A stretch of 64,000 nt of DNA, taken from NCBI RefSeq assembly GCF_033436665.1, contig NZ_JAWQFO010000004.1, positions 186,001 to 250,000 on the forward strand, read 5' to 3'. Within the stretch, counting starts at the first letter, position 1; the number at the start of each line of letters is the position of its first letter. Below are positions 35,530 through 44,294 of the stretch, one piece after another. This DNA is from JAWQFO01 sp033436665. Lineage in GTDB: Bacteria; Pseudomonadota; Alphaproteobacteria; Rhodobacterales; Rhodobacteraceae. Both the position numbers and the translations under genes were made by a program. A model generated the notes under the pieces. That model was given only the letters and a program-made list of their open reading frames with translations. It ran no database searches and was not told the DNA's origin.

Positions 35530-36569
35530 ACGCACGGCTGGAGCGTGCTGGCCTCGCCCTGTTGCGCCGCACGGATCCCGAGCGGGCGCATGGCCTCGCG
35601 CTTGCCGCGCTGCGTTCCGGACTGACCGCCGCACCGGGACCGATCAGCTCGGACCGGTTGCGCATCGAGGTCGCGGGCCTCGTGCTGGCGAATCCCCTCG
35701 GGCTTGCCGCTGGGTTCGACAAGAACGCCCAGGCGGTGCGACCGCTGTCGCGGGCGGGGTTCGGCTTTGTCGAGGTCGGAGCCGCCACGCCCCTGGCCCA
35801 GCCGGGCAATCCCCGGCCTCGCCTGTTTCGCCTGACCGAGGACGGCGCGGCAATCAACCGTTTCGGGTTCAACAATGACGGCATGGAAACGATCTGCGCC
35901 CGGCTCGCCCGAACCGACGCCGAAGTGCCCGTCGGTCTCAACCTCGGGGCCAACAAGTCCAGCGCGGACCGCGCAGCCGATTTCGCCCGGGTCCTGGAGC
36001 GCGCCCGCCCGCATATCGCCTTTGCCACGGTCAACGTGTCCTCTCCGAACACCGAGCGCCTGCGCGACCTGCAGGGGGCAAAGGCGCTGGCGGCACTTCT
36101 CGAGGGCGTGATGCAGGTGCGCGGGGACACGCCGGTCTTCCTCAAGATCGCGCCGGATCTCGATGCCGCCGAGCTTGCCGATGTCGCCAAGGTCGCCGAA
36201 AACGCCGGCGTCGCGGCGATCATCGCGACCAACACGACGCTTGCGCGCGACGGGCTGCGCAGCGCGCGGCGTTTCGAGTCCGGCGGGCTTTCCGGCCAGC
36301 CGCTTTTTGACCGCTCGACCCGCGTGCTGGCACGGCTTTCCGGGCTGACCGACCTGCCGCTGATCGGCGTCGGCGGGATCGGGTCCGCCGAACAGGCCTA
36401 CGCCAAGATTCGGGCCGGGGCCTCGGCGCTTCAGCTCTACACGGCGCTGGTCTACGGCGGGCTGTCGCTGGTGCGCGAGATCCTTGAAGGTCTCGACGAT
36501 CTTCTGAACCGGGATGGCTTCTCGAACGTTGCCGAAGCGACGGGAACCGGACGGAAGGACTGGGAATGA
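35526..36569 (+). CDS. pyrD: Dihydroorotate dehydrogenase (quinone), class 2
   Basis: Membrane-associated flavoenzyme that oxidises dihydroorotate to orotate with quinone as acceptor in pyrimidine synthesis. The 347 residues have an N-terminal amphipathic helix region (about 1-40), LAAGFDKNAQAV, FVEVGAATPLAQPGNP, the active-site Ser loop VNVSSPNTERLRDLQ and the FMN phosphate loop IGVGGIGSAEQA, which together identify class 2. The 5' and 3' ends overlap neighbours by 4 nt each. Confidence 0.96.
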   Translation: MNARLERAGLALLRRTDPERAHGLALAALRSGLTAAPGPISSDRLRIEVAGLVLANPLGLAAGFDKNAQAVRPLSRAGFGFVEVGAATPLAQPGNPRPRLFRLTEDGAAINRFGFNNDGMETICARLARTDAEVPVGLNLGANKSSADRAADFARVLERARPHIAFATVNVSSPNTERLRDLQGAKALAALLEGVMQVRGDTPVFLKIAPDLDAAELADVAKVAENAGVAAIIATNTTLARDGLRSARRFESGGLSGQPLFDRSTRVLARLSGLTDLPLIGVGGIGSAEQAYAKIRAGASALQLYTALVYGGLSLVREILEGLDDLLNRDGFSNVAEATGTGRKDWE

Positions 36570-36904
36570 TGGAATTCTGGCACAATCCTCGCTGCTCGAA
36601 ATCGCGGGAAGCGCTGAAGCTGGTCGAGGCATCCGGCAAGCCGTTTCGGCTGCGGCGCTATCTCGAGGAGCGTCCGACGCGGTCCGAACTCGAATCGTTG
36701 CGCGCCGCACTTGGCGACGTGCCCGTCCTCGAGATGGTGCGCGTCGGCGAGGCGCCGTTCAAGACGCTGGGAACACCGACGGACGCCGGCGAACTTCTCG
36801 ACGCTATGGCAGAGCACCCGATCCTGATCGAACGTCCCATTCTGATCGACGGCGACCGCGCGGTGATCGGGCGGCCGCCGGAAAGGGTCCGGGAGTTCCT
36901 TTGA
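36566..36904 (+). CDS. ArsC-family reductase
   Basis: A 112-residue thioredoxin-fold protein with WHNPRCSKSREAL, whose Cys10 matches the catalytic Cys of glutaredoxin-dependent arsenate reductases, and the conserved LIERPILIDGDRAVIGRPPE block. It could reduce arsenate or belong to the Spx/YffB side of the family; no other arsenic genes are near. It overlaps pyrD by ATGA. A second ATG directly follows the first, so either may serve as start. Confidence 0.86.
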   Translation: MMEFWHNPRCSKSREALKLVEASGKPFRLRRYLEERPTRSELESLRAALGDVPVLEMVRVGEAPFKTLGTPTDAGELLDAMAEHPILIERPILIDGDRAVIGRPPERVREFL

Positions 36905-36908
36905 GCGC

Positions 36909-38246
36909 TCAGCGCGGCGCGTCGGCAGCGGCCTCAAGCGCGGGATAGCGCAGCCCGAGCGTCAGCCCGCGCACCACGAAGGACAGCAGCAACGCGATCC
37001 AAAGCCCGTGGTTGCCCAGCGGCTGCAGAAGCACCAGTGCAACGCAGTAGACGGCAAAGGACACGAGCATCATGTTGCGCATGTCGCGCGAGCGCGTGGC
37101 GCCGATGAAGATGCCGTCGAGCATCCAGGCAGCGCAACCCGCGATGGGTGCTGCAATCATGTAGGGAAGGTACTGTCGCGCGGCGGCCTGAACGCCTTCG
37201 GCCTTGGCCATCAGGTCGATAATCGCACCCCCTGCGCCGGCGAAGCTTGCCGCCATCAGAAGGCTGATTACGGCCCCCCAGAAGGATGTCAGAACCGCCC
37301 CGCGCCGCAGCACCGCGCGTTGACGTGCGCCCAGCGCCCGTCCGACAATGGCCTCGGCGGCAAAGGCGAAACCGTCGAGCGCGTAGGCCGTGATCATCAG
37401 GAACTGCAGCAGCACCTGGTTTGCCGCCAGCGTCACGTCGCCGAGCCCCGCCCCGAGAAAGAGGAACGACACGAAGATCGCCTCCAGCAGCAGCGAGCGG
37501 ATCATGATGTCGGTGTTGAGCACCGCCATGACCTTGAGCCGGGCGAGGTCGAAGACCTGCACCCAGTCGCGCCAGGCCGGGTTCGCGAAGGCGGCACGGC
37601 AGAACCACAGACCAAGGGCCGCCCCGGACCATTCGGCGAGGAAAGTGGCGAAAGCGACCCCGGTGACGCCCATGTCGAGCCCGAGCACGAACCACAGGTC
37701 GAGGACGATGTTGAGGCCGTTCATCCAGACCTGCAGCACGAGAACCGCGCGGGTCCGCTCCTGCGCGATCAGCCAGCCGGTGATCCCGTAGATCGAGATC
37801 GCCGCCGGCGCGGACCAGATGCGGATCTGCATGTAGTCGCGCGCCAGGGACTCGACTTCGGCGCTTGCGGGCGAGACCTGGAAGGCGGCCCAGAAGATCG
37901 GCAGTTGCAGAAGGACCAGCATCAGCCCCGCCCCGGCCCCGATCAGCAGTGCCCGGGTCAGCAGGGCGGCGACCTCGGCAGCGTCATCGGCCCCCGCGGC
38001 CTGCGCGGTCAGCCCCACGGTGCCCATGCGCAGGAACCCGAACAGCCAGTAAACCGTCGTCAGGATGATCGCGCCGATGCCAACCGCCCCGATCGGCGCG
38101 GCAAGGCCGATCTGGCCCACGACGCCGGTGTCGACGGCACCGAGGATCGGCACCGTGGCGTTCGACAGAACGATTGGAACCGCGATGTTAAGGACGCGCC
38201 GGTGCGTGACACTGGCCTGCGGATCGGGCAGCGCGGTTTCAGTCAC
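36909..38246 (-). CDS. MATE-family efflux transporter (DinF type)
   Basis: A 445-residue inner-membrane protein with about twelve hydrophobic segments in two six-helix halves, exporting drugs or metabolites by cation antiport. Typical MATE features are LNIAVPIVLSNATVPILGAVDT near the N terminus and LQVWMNGLNIVLDLWFVLGL. The GTG at 38246 lies 8 bp inside the preceding thioesterase gene, so translation is coupled. Substrate is unknown. Confidence 0.91.
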   Translation of the reverse strand: MTETALPDPQASVTHRRVLNIAVPIVLSNATVPILGAVDTGVVGQIGLAAPIGAVGIGAIILTTVYWLFGFLRMGTVGLTAQAAGADDAAEVAALLTRALLIGAGAGLMLVLLQLPIFWAAFQVSPASAEVESLARDYMQIRIWSAPAAISIYGITGWLIAQERTRAVLVLQVWMNGLNIVLDLWFVLGLDMGVTGVAFATFLAEWSGAALGLWFCRAAFANPAWRDWVQVFDLARLKVMAVLNTDIMIRSLLLEAIFVSFLFLGAGLGDVTLAANQVLLQFLMITAYALDGFAFAAEAIVGRALGARQRAVLRRGAVLTSFWGAVISLLMAASFAGAGGAIIDLMAKAEGVQAAARQYLPYMIAAPIAGCAAWMLDGIFIGATRSRDMRNMMLVSFAVYCVALVLLQPLGNHGLWIALLLSFVVRGLTLGLRYPALEAAADAPR

Positions 38247-38754
38247 GCGAGGTCGGCATCAGGAAATGACCCGTGGCCTGCGCGAAAAGGCGCTGACGGT
38301 TGTCCTGCCAGGCCTCGACATGCACGCTGGCATAGCGCCGCCCCGAGCGGTTGATGCGGGCGCGTGCATAGGCGTCGCGCGGCAGGCCCGAGCGCAGGTA
38401 GTCGGTCATGAAGTCGATGGTCTTGGGCAGGCGCGGCAGGCCGCCGTCCTTCAGCGTCGTAGAGTCGATGGCTCCCGACTCGACATCCTCCCAGAGGTAG
38501 CTCCAGCTCAACGTGATGATCGCCGTGACCTCGAGAAAGGCCGCCGTGACGCCCCCGTGGATCGCCGGCAGCATCGGGTTGCCGATCAGCTTCTGGTCGA
38601 AGGGCAGGATCCCGGTCAGTTCGTCGCCGCGCCGCTCGAACTGCATTCCGAGGTACTGGATGTAGGGCACGCCCTCGACCAGCGCGCGCAGCGTGGCGTC
38701 GCGGCGCTGTTTGACCACCTGCACCGGCTCGGGCGGCGTGCGGCGGCGCATCAT
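38239..38754 (-). CDS. PaaI-type thioesterase
   Basis: A 171-residue hot-dog-fold protein. The conserved stretch AIHGGVTAAFLEVTAI near residue 65 and YASVHVEAWQ place it in the PaaI/YdiI thioesterase group, which hydrolyses acyl- or aryl-CoA esters. It overlaps the upstream thioesterase by ATGA and the MATE gene by 8 nt, so three genes form one unit. The N-terminal 30 residues are basic and helix-like. Confidence 0.86.
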   Translation of the reverse strand: MMRRRTPPEPVQVVKQRRDATLRALVEGVPYIQYLGMQFERRGDELTGILPFDQKLIGNPMLPAIHGGVTAAFLEVTAIITLSWSYLWEDVESGAIDSTTLKDGGLPRLPKTIDFMTDYLRSGLPRDAYARARINRSGRRYASVHVEAWQDNRQRLFAQATGHFLMPTSRD

Positions 38755-39173
38755 CGCGTGCCCTCCACGGTAAAGGCACCGGCCGCGGTCGCGACGGGTC
38801 GGTCGGTGTCGTCGTCGGTCGCCGTGGCCCGCACGAAGGCGACCGAGCGCGTCACGTGATAGCAGGTCGCGCGGGTGACGATGGTCTGGCCCGGTGTCGC
38901 CGCGCGCATGTAATCGATGCGCAGATCGATCGTGGCCGTCGCCCCGGGGCTCGAGGGATGGCTCATCACCGCGGCGCCGCAGGTCGTGTCCATCAGCGCC
39001 GAGACAGCACCGCCGTGGATCACCCTCGTCTCCGGGTCGCCGACCAGCTTCTCGTCGTAGGGCAGGCGGATCTCGGCCACGCCCTCGCCAATCTCGGTGA
39101 TCCACATGCCCAGCGCCTTGCTGTGCGGGATCGCCTCGATGAAGTTGCGCGCTATTTCGACCTTGTCCGCCAT
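38751..39173 (-). CDS. PaaI-type thioesterase
   Basis: A 140-residue hot-dog thioesterase with VIHGGAVSALMDTTCGAAV, where the Asp is the usual catalytic residue of the family, and LRIDYMRAATPGQTI. A related but distinct paralogue lies immediately downstream with a 4-nt overlap. The start at 39173 follows GGAG with 8 nt spacing. Being divergent from the beta-oxidation cluster, it may recycle CoA from stalled acyl-CoAs; that role is inferred from position only. Confidence 0.88.
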   Translation of the reverse strand: MADKVEIARNFIEAIPHSKALGMWITEIGEGVAEIRLPYDEKLVGDPETRVIHGGAVSALMDTTCGAAVMSHPSSPGATATIDLRIDYMRAATPGQTIVTRATCYHVTRSVAFVRATATDDDTDRPVATAAGAFTVEGTR

Positions 39174-39294
39174 GCTGTCCGCTCCGCCGGAAAAACTGGG
39201 CCCTTTATCGACCCAAGCTTCTCGGAAGGGCAAGGGCGGCTGTTGCACTTGTCCGCGCCGAGTTGCTAGCCTGCGCAAAAGGGAGAGCCTGGAC

Positions 39295-39669
39295 ATGTCA
39301 GACACGCGTCTTTCGTTCAAGGAAATGTGCGCCGAGTTCGACGTCACGCCAAGAACGTTGCGCTACTACGAGTACATCGAGCTGCTTCAGCCCGACCGGG
39401 AAGGCCGGGCGCGGTTCTACGGACCCCGCGAGTGCGCCCGCATGAAGCTGATCCTGCGCGGCCGGCGCTTTGGCTTTCCGCTCGAGGACATCCGCCAGTG
39501 GCTCCTGATGTACGAAAAGGATGGCACCGAGCACCAGATGCAGGTCTGGGTCGAACACGCGACCAGCCAGCTCGAGGAACTTGCGCGCCAACGCGCCCAG
39601 CTCGACGAGACCATCGAGGAGCTGCGCAGCCTGCGCGACGGGGTCGCGGAGGATCTCCGCAAGACCTGA
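39295..39669 (+). CDS. MerR-family transcriptional regulator
   Basis: A 124-residue MerR regulator: winged helix (MCAEFDVTPRTLRYYEYIELL, wing FYGPRECARMKLILRG) and a C-terminal antiparallel coiled coil (about 75-120). It has no metal-binding Cys, so an acyl-CoA-type or unknown effector is more likely; MerR proteins of this type control leucine/fatty acid catabolism in many proteobacteria. A related MerR lies 240 bp downstream. Confidence 0.9.
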   Translation: MSDTRLSFKEMCAEFDVTPRTLRYYEYIELLQPDREGRARFYGPRECARMKLILRGRRFGFPLEDIRQWLLMYEKDGTEHQMQVWVEHATSQLEELARQRAQLDETIEELRSLRDGVAEDLRKT

Positions 39670-39811
39670 ACCGCGCGTGTCCGCATGGCGCGCGCTGGTT
39701 TTCAGTGCCGAGCAAGATTCTTGCCGGAACACCTCCTGAATCGTTTCAGATGACCCGCCGGAACGCGAGTATCCCGGCGTCGGGTGTCGCATCGACGCGT
39801 CTCGGGGCTCG

Positions 39812-39835
39812 TGACGCAACGTACGAGTTACGTCA
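39812..39835. promoter_or_regulatory. Imperfect palindrome, possible MerR operator
   Basis: TGACGCAAC (39812-39820) and GTTACGTCA (39827-39835) form an inverted repeat with one mismatch and a 6-nt centre, 75 bp before the second MerR gene. MerR proteins bind spaced palindromes of about this size. Binding is inferred, not shown. Confidence 0.45.
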
Positions 39836-39909
39836 GCGGCAGGGGATGTTGTAGGCCCGCGGCCGAGCGCCCATGTCTGGCGCACACCAATATTTCAGAG
39901 AGTCCGACA

Positions 39910-40311
39910 ATGACCGAGAAAACAATGACCATCCGCGAGATGTGCGACGAATTCGACGTGACGCCGCGGACCCTTCGCTTTTACGAATCCAAGGAACTGC
40001 TGTTCCCGATCCGCGAAGGCCAGAAACGACTTTTCACCCGGCGCGACCGTGCCCGCCTCAAGCTCATCCTGCGCGGCAAGCGCTTCGGCTTCAGCCTCGA
40101 GGACATCCGCCAGCTGCTCGACCTCTACTACATGGACGATCAGCAGCAGACCCAGATCCTGCGCACCTACGAAGTCGCCAAGCAGCGCCTCGTCGAGATG
40201 GAAAAACAGCGCGAGGCGCTCACCGAAACGATCGACGAACTCCGCGCCCAGCTCAAATGGGGCAAGGAGATGATCGACTCGATGGGCCAGCCCAAGCCGG
40301 CGGCTGCATGA
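39910..40311 (+). CDS. MerR-family transcriptional regulator of the beta-oxidation cluster
   Basis: A 133-residue MerR protein close to its neighbour at 39295 (shared EFDVTPRTLR, LKLILRGKRFGF and EDIRQ), with a longer C-terminal coiled coil (about 75-122). The two probably arose by duplication. It directly precedes the acyl-CoA dehydrogenase by 71 bp and likely represses the fatty-acid genes until an acyl-CoA binds. An alternative start is the ATG at 39925. Confidence 0.9.
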   Translation: MTEKTMTIREMCDEFDVTPRTLRFYESKELLFPIREGQKRLFTRRDRARLKLILRGKRFGFSLEDIRQLLDLYYMDDQQQTQILRTYEVAKQRLVEMEKQREALTETIDELRAQLKWGKEMIDSMGQPKPAAA

Positions 40312-40382
40312 GCGGTTAACCCGGACGGGCCAGAATAACACAAGACCAGATCACGCATCAGACGCTTCAGGGAGACGACCAG

Positions 40383-42164
40383 ATGCCGACCTACACCGCC
40401 CCGACCAAAGATCTCCAGTTCGTCCTGCATGACGTGCTGAACATCACCGGCGACACGATCACCGGGTATGACGAGCTGGAGGCCGATTTCACCTCGGCCA
40501 TCTTCGACGAGGCGGGCAAGCTGGCCTCCGAGGTTCTCGCGCCGCTCAATACCGTGGGCGACAAGGAAGGCTGCAAGCTCGAGAACGGCGTCGTGAGAAC
40601 GCCGACCGGGTTCAAGGAAGCCTTCGAGCAGCTCAAGGAAGGGGCCTGGCCGGGTCTCGACATGCCGGAAGAGTATGGCGGCCAGAACCTTCCTTACGTG
40701 ATCAACACCGCCGTGGGCGAGATGTTCGCCGCCGCCAACCAGGCGTTCGGCATGTACCACGGCCTGACCCACGGCGCGGCCTCGGCGATCCTGGCGCACG
40801 GGACCGACCAGCAAAAGCAGACCTGGCTGCCGAAGATGGTCAGCTGCGAATGGACCGGCACGATGAACCTGACCGAGCCGCATTGCGGCACGGACCTGGG
40901 GCTCATGCGGACGAAAGCCGAACCGCAGGATGACGGCAGCTACGCGATCACCGGTCAGAAGATCTTCATCTCGGCCGGCGAACACGACATGGCCGACAAC
41001 ATCGTCCACCTGGTGCTGGCCAAGATCGCCGGCGCGCCGGAGGGCATCAAGGGCGTGTCGCTCTTCATCGTGCCGAAGTTCCTCGTGGACGAGAACGGCA
41101 GCCTTGGGGCGCGCAACGGCGTCTCCTGCGGCAAGCTCGAGGAGAAGATGGGCATCCACGGCAACTCGACCTGCGTGATGAACTACGACGGGGCGACGGG
41201 CTACCTGCTGGGTGAGGCGCACAAGGGCATGCGCGCGATGTTCACGATGATGAACGAGGCGCGCATCGGCGTCGGCGTGCAGGGCCTGAGCCAGGCCGAG
41301 GTCGCCTATCAGAACGCGCTGGACTACGCCAAGGACCGCCTGCAGGGCCGTGACGTGACCGGCGTCAAGAACCCCGACGGGCCGGCCGATCCGCTGATCG
41401 TGCATCCCGACATCCGGCGCAGCCTGATGGACCAGAAGAGCTTTACCGAGGGCGGCCGCGCCTTCGTGCTCTGGGCCGCGACGATGATCGACCGCGCGCA
41501 CCGCGAGAGCGATAAGGACGCCGACGGGCTGGTGTCGCTGCTGACCCCGGTCATCAAGGGCTTCCTGACCGACCAGGGCTACGACATGACCGTCAAGGCC
41601 CAGCAGGTCTACGGCGGGCATGGCTACATCGAGGAATGGGGCATGTCGCAGTTCACCCGCGACGCCCGGATCGCGATGATATACGAGGGCGCCAATGGCG
41701 TTCAGGCGCTGGATCTCGTGGGCCGCAAGCTCGCCTCGGACGGCGGCAAGCACGTCATGGCTTTCTTCGAGATCGTGAAGTCCTTCATCAAGGAAAACCA
41801 GGACCATGACGCGGATTTCGACCGCGATTTCCTCGGCCCGCTCAAGGCCGCGTCGAAGGACCTGCAGGCCGCCGGCATGTATTTCATGCAGAACGGCACG
41901 CAGAACCCGAACAACGCGCTCTCGGGCTCTTACGACTTCATGCACATGTTCGGTCACGTCTGCCTCGGGCTGATGTGGGCGCGCATGGGTCTGGCCGCGC
42001 GCAAGGCTCTTGCGGAGGACGCCTCGGATGTGGCGTTCTACGAGACGAAGCTGGCCACCGGGCGCTACTACATGGCCCGCCAGCTGCCGGCGACCGGACT
42101 GCATCTGGCCCGCATCCAGTCCGGAGCGGGACCGGTGATGGCACTGGAAGCGGCGAATTTCTGA
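40383..42164 (+). CDS. Acyl-CoA dehydrogenase, large (FadE/DmdC-like)
   Basis: A 593-residue FAD-dependent acyl-CoA dehydrogenase with an added C-terminal domain (about 460-593). Visible blocks are GTMNLTEPHCGTDLGLMRTKA (FAD loop), IFISAGEHDM and the C-terminal RDARIAMIYEGANGVQALD with the catalytic Glu. The family includes enzymes for medium/long-chain acyl-CoAs and DmdC, which acts on methylthiopropionyl-CoA in DMSP breakdown. The company of thiolase and FadJ favours fatty-acid oxidation. A strong hairpin follows the stop. Confidence 0.9.
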   Translation: MPTYTAPTKDLQFVLHDVLNITGDTITGYDELEADFTSAIFDEAGKLASEVLAPLNTVGDKEGCKLENGVVRTPTGFKEAFEQLKEGAWPGLDMPEEYGGQNLPYVINTAVGEMFAAANQAFGMYHGLTHGAASAILAHGTDQQKQTWLPKMVSCEWTGTMNLTEPHCGTDLGLMRTKAEPQDDGSYAITGQKIFISAGEHDMADNIVHLVLAKIAGAPEGIKGVSLFIVPKFLVDENGSLGARNGVSCGKLEEKMGIHGNSTCVMNYDGATGYLLGEAHKGMRAMFTMMNEARIGVGVQGLSQAEVAYQNALDYAKDRLQGRDVTGVKNPDGPADPLIVHPDIRRSLMDQKSFTEGGRAFVLWAATMIDRAHRESDKDADGLVSLLTPVIKGFLTDQGYDMTVKAQQVYGGHGYIEEWGMSQFTRDARIAMIYEGANGVQALDLVGRKLASDGGKHVMAFFEIVKSFIKENQDHDADFDRDFLGPLKAASKDLQAAGMYFMQNGTQNPNNALSGSYDFMHMFGHVCLGLMWARMGLAARKALAEDASDVAFYETKLATGRYYMARQLPATGLHLARIQSGAGPVMALEAANF

Positions 42165-42171
42165 ACGGCGC

Positions 42172-42192
42172 GGCGGGGCTTCTCGCCCCGCC
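42172..42192 (+). other. GC-rich stem-loop inside the operon
   Basis: GGCGGGGC (42172-42179) pairs fully with GCCCCGCC (42185-42192) around TTCTC. No U-run follows, so it is more likely a partial terminator or an mRNA-stability element that lowers expression of genes after the first dehydrogenase. Confidence 0.55.
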
Positions 42193-42212
42193 CCCGATTC
42201 CGAGAGAGAGCC

Positions 42213-42425
42213 ATGCCCAAGAGATTCCGCCTGACCCGCCGTTTTCCGGTCTCGATGACCGAGGACGGCTATCGCCGCCTGAAGCGGTTCGCGCAGGAGG
42301 CGGGGCTCGACGAGGGCGAGGCGCTGTCGTTCCTGTTCGAGAACTTCGACAGCGTCATCAACGAGGAAACCTTCGGCCATCGCCTGCGGCTCTTCAACTC
42401 GGAGCTCGACGCGCGAAAACGCTGA
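42213..42425 (+). CDS. Small conserved hypothetical protein
   Basis: A 70-residue basic protein (MPKRFRLTRRFPVSMTEDGY) with a probable helix-turn-helix-like or ribbon-helix layout: VSMTEDGYRRLKRFAQEAGLD then EGEALSFLFENFDSV. The ribosome site GAGAGAG lies just upstream. Its position between two acyl-CoA dehydrogenases, 25 bp before the second, suggests a co-transcribed accessory or regulatory protein. I do not recognise the family. Confidence 0.7.
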   Translation: MPKRFRLTRRFPVSMTEDGYRRLKRFAQEAGLDEGEALSFLFENFDSVINEETFGHRLRLFNSELDARKR

Positions 42426-42450
42426 AGACGGACGTCACGGGGGGAAACGT

Positions 42451-43596
42451 ATGACGGCACAGTCTGCATGGATGACCGAAGAGCACCGGATGCTCTCGGA
42501 GATGACCGCGCAGTTCATCACGGCCGAATGGGCGCCAAGGTTCGCGAAATGGCGCGAACAGGGCCAGATGGACCCCGAAACATGGCAGGAGGCCGGCGCG
42601 CTCGGCCTGCTCTGCCCGTCGATCCCCGAGGAATACGGCGGACCGGGCGGTGATTTCGGCCACGAGGCCGCGATCCTGATCGAGGCCGGACGCGCCAACC
42701 TCGCCAGTTGGGGCCACGGCATCCATTCCGGCATCGTGGCGCATTACGTGCTGGCCTACGGCTCGGAAGAGCAGAAGCAGCGCTGGCTACCGAAGATGGT
42801 CAGTGGCGAGCTTGTCGGCGCACTGGCGATGACCGAGCCCTCAGGCGGCTCGGACGTGCAGAACATCAAGACCAAGGCCGTCCGCGACGGCAATGCCTAT
42901 CGCCTGTCCGGCCAGAAGACCTTCATCACCAACGGACAGCACGCCAACCTGATCGTCGTCGCGGCCAAGACCGACCCCAAGGAAGGCGCCAAGGGCGTCT
43001 CGCTGGTCGTGGTCGAAACCGATAACGCGCCCGGCTTCACCCGCGGGCGGAACCTCGACAAGATCGGCCTGCACGCCTCGGACACGTCCGAGCTGTTCTT
43101 CGACAACGTCGAGATCGCACCCGAGAACATCCTGGGCGGCGAGGAAGGCCGCGGTTTTTACCAGATGATGCAGCAGCTTCCGCAGGAACGGCTGATCATC
43201 GGCTGCGGCGCGGTCGGCGCGATGGAGGGCGCGATGGAGCGCACGATCGCCTACTGCAAGGAGCGCGAAGCCTTCGGCGGACCGCTCACGCAGTTCCAGA
43301 ATACACGCTTCAAGCTGGCCGAATGCCAGACCAAGACCACGGTGGCCCGTGCCTTTCTCGACCAGTGCATCGCCGAGCACCTGCGCGGCGAACTGACCGT
43401 CGAACGCGCAGCGATGGCGAAATATTGGCTGAGCGACACGCAGGGCGAGGTGCTGGACGAGTGCCTGCAGCTGCATGGCGGCTACGGCTTCATGCAGGAA
43501 TATGCCGTGGCGGAAATGTGGGCGGACGCCCGCGTCCAGCGTATCTACGGCGGCACAAACGAGATCATGAAGGAACTGATCGCGCGGGCGCTCTGA
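42451..43596 (+). CDS. Acyl-CoA dehydrogenase
   Basis: A 381-residue standard acyl-CoA dehydrogenase: ALAMTEPSGGSDVQNIKTKA (FAD/substrate loop), TFITNGQHANLIVV, and the C-terminal GGYGFMQEYAVAEMWADARV / IYGGTNEIMKELIAR. It would introduce the alpha,beta double bond into an acyl-CoA of unknown chain length and pass electrons to ETF. Smaller than the 593-residue paralogue upstream, so the two may handle different substrates in the same operon. Confidence 0.91.
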   Translation: MTAQSAWMTEEHRMLSEMTAQFITAEWAPRFAKWREQGQMDPETWQEAGALGLLCPSIPEEYGGPGGDFGHEAAILIEAGRANLASWGHGIHSGIVAHYVLAYGSEEQKQRWLPKMVSGELVGALAMTEPSGGSDVQNIKTKAVRDGNAYRLSGQKTFITNGQHANLIVVAAKTDPKEGAKGVSLVVVETDNAPGFTRGRNLDKIGLHASDTSELFFDNVEIAPENILGGEEGRGFYQMMQQLPQERLIIGCGAVGAMEGAMERTIAYCKEREAFGGPLTQFQNTRFKLAECQTKTTVARAFLDQCIAEHLRGELTVERAAMAKYWLSDTQGEVLDECLQLHGGYGFMQEYAVAEMWADARVQRIYGGTNEIMKELIARAL

Positions 43597-43644
43597 CCCA
43601 CCCATCTCACGCGTCGGACCGAAGACCAGAAAGGCTGTAACACC

Positions 43645-44283
43645 ATGACGATCAAACTCTATTGCTTCGGCGAAAGCGGCAACGCCTACAAGGCGGCACT
43701 GGCACTGGAACTCTCCGGCCTCGACTGGGAACCGGTCAAGGTCGACTTCTTCGGCGGCGAGACACGCTCGGGCGACTACCGCGCGCAGATCAACGCAATG
43801 GGCGAGGTTCCGGTCATGGTGGACGGTAACACCCGCCTGACCCAGTCCGGCGTGATCCAGGACTACGTGTCGGAGAAATCCGGCAAGTTCGGCGGCCGCG
43901 ACGCGGCCGAGCGCCGAGAGATCCTGCGCTGGGTCTTCTGGGACAACCACAAGCTCTCGAGCCAGGCCGGCATGACGCGCTTCCTGATGAACTTCCTGCC
44001 CGAGGACAAGCGCCCGCAGGAGGTCATCGGCTTCATGCAGGGCCGGCTCAAGTCGGCCTACCAGGTTCTCGACCAGCATCTCGAGGACCGCGACTGGATC
44101 GTCGGCAGCGGCCTCACCAACGCCGACCTGTCGTGCTGCGGCTACCTCTACTACCCGGAACACTTCGGTTTCGACCGCAAGGACTGGACCAACATCGACG
44201 CCTGGCTCACGCGCCTGTCCGAGACGCCGGGCTGGAAACACCCCTACGATCTGATGCCCGGCAGCCCCGCTGACCGCGCCTGA
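43645..44283 (+). CDS. Glutathione S-transferase family protein
   Basis: A 212-residue GST: N-terminal thioredoxin-like domain (KLYCFGESGNAYKAALALEL, MGEVPVMVDG, LTQSGVIQDYV) and a helical C-terminal domain (SGLTNADLSCCGYLYYPE). The Ser/Cys near the start could activate glutathione. Its place inside a beta-oxidation operon, 11 bp before the thiolase, suggests removal of reactive products of acyl-CoA oxidation; this is inference. Confidence 0.86.
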   Translation: MTIKLYCFGESGNAYKAALALELSGLDWEPVKVDFFGGETRSGDYRAQINAMGEVPVMVDGNTRLTQSGVIQDYVSEKSGKFGGRDAAERREILRWVFWDNHKLSSQAGMTRFLMNFLPEDKRPQEVIGFMQGRLKSAYQVLDQHLEDRDWIVGSGLTNADLSCCGYLYYPEHFGFDRKDWTNIDAWLTRLSETPGWKHPYDLMPGSPADRA

Positions 44284-44294
44284 AGGAGAGAGAC

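Noticed and set aside
40167..42380. A 737-residue open frame antisense to the large acyl-CoA dehydrogenase
   Set aside because: The plus-strand gene has clear catalytic motifs; the antisense product has none and no ribosome site.
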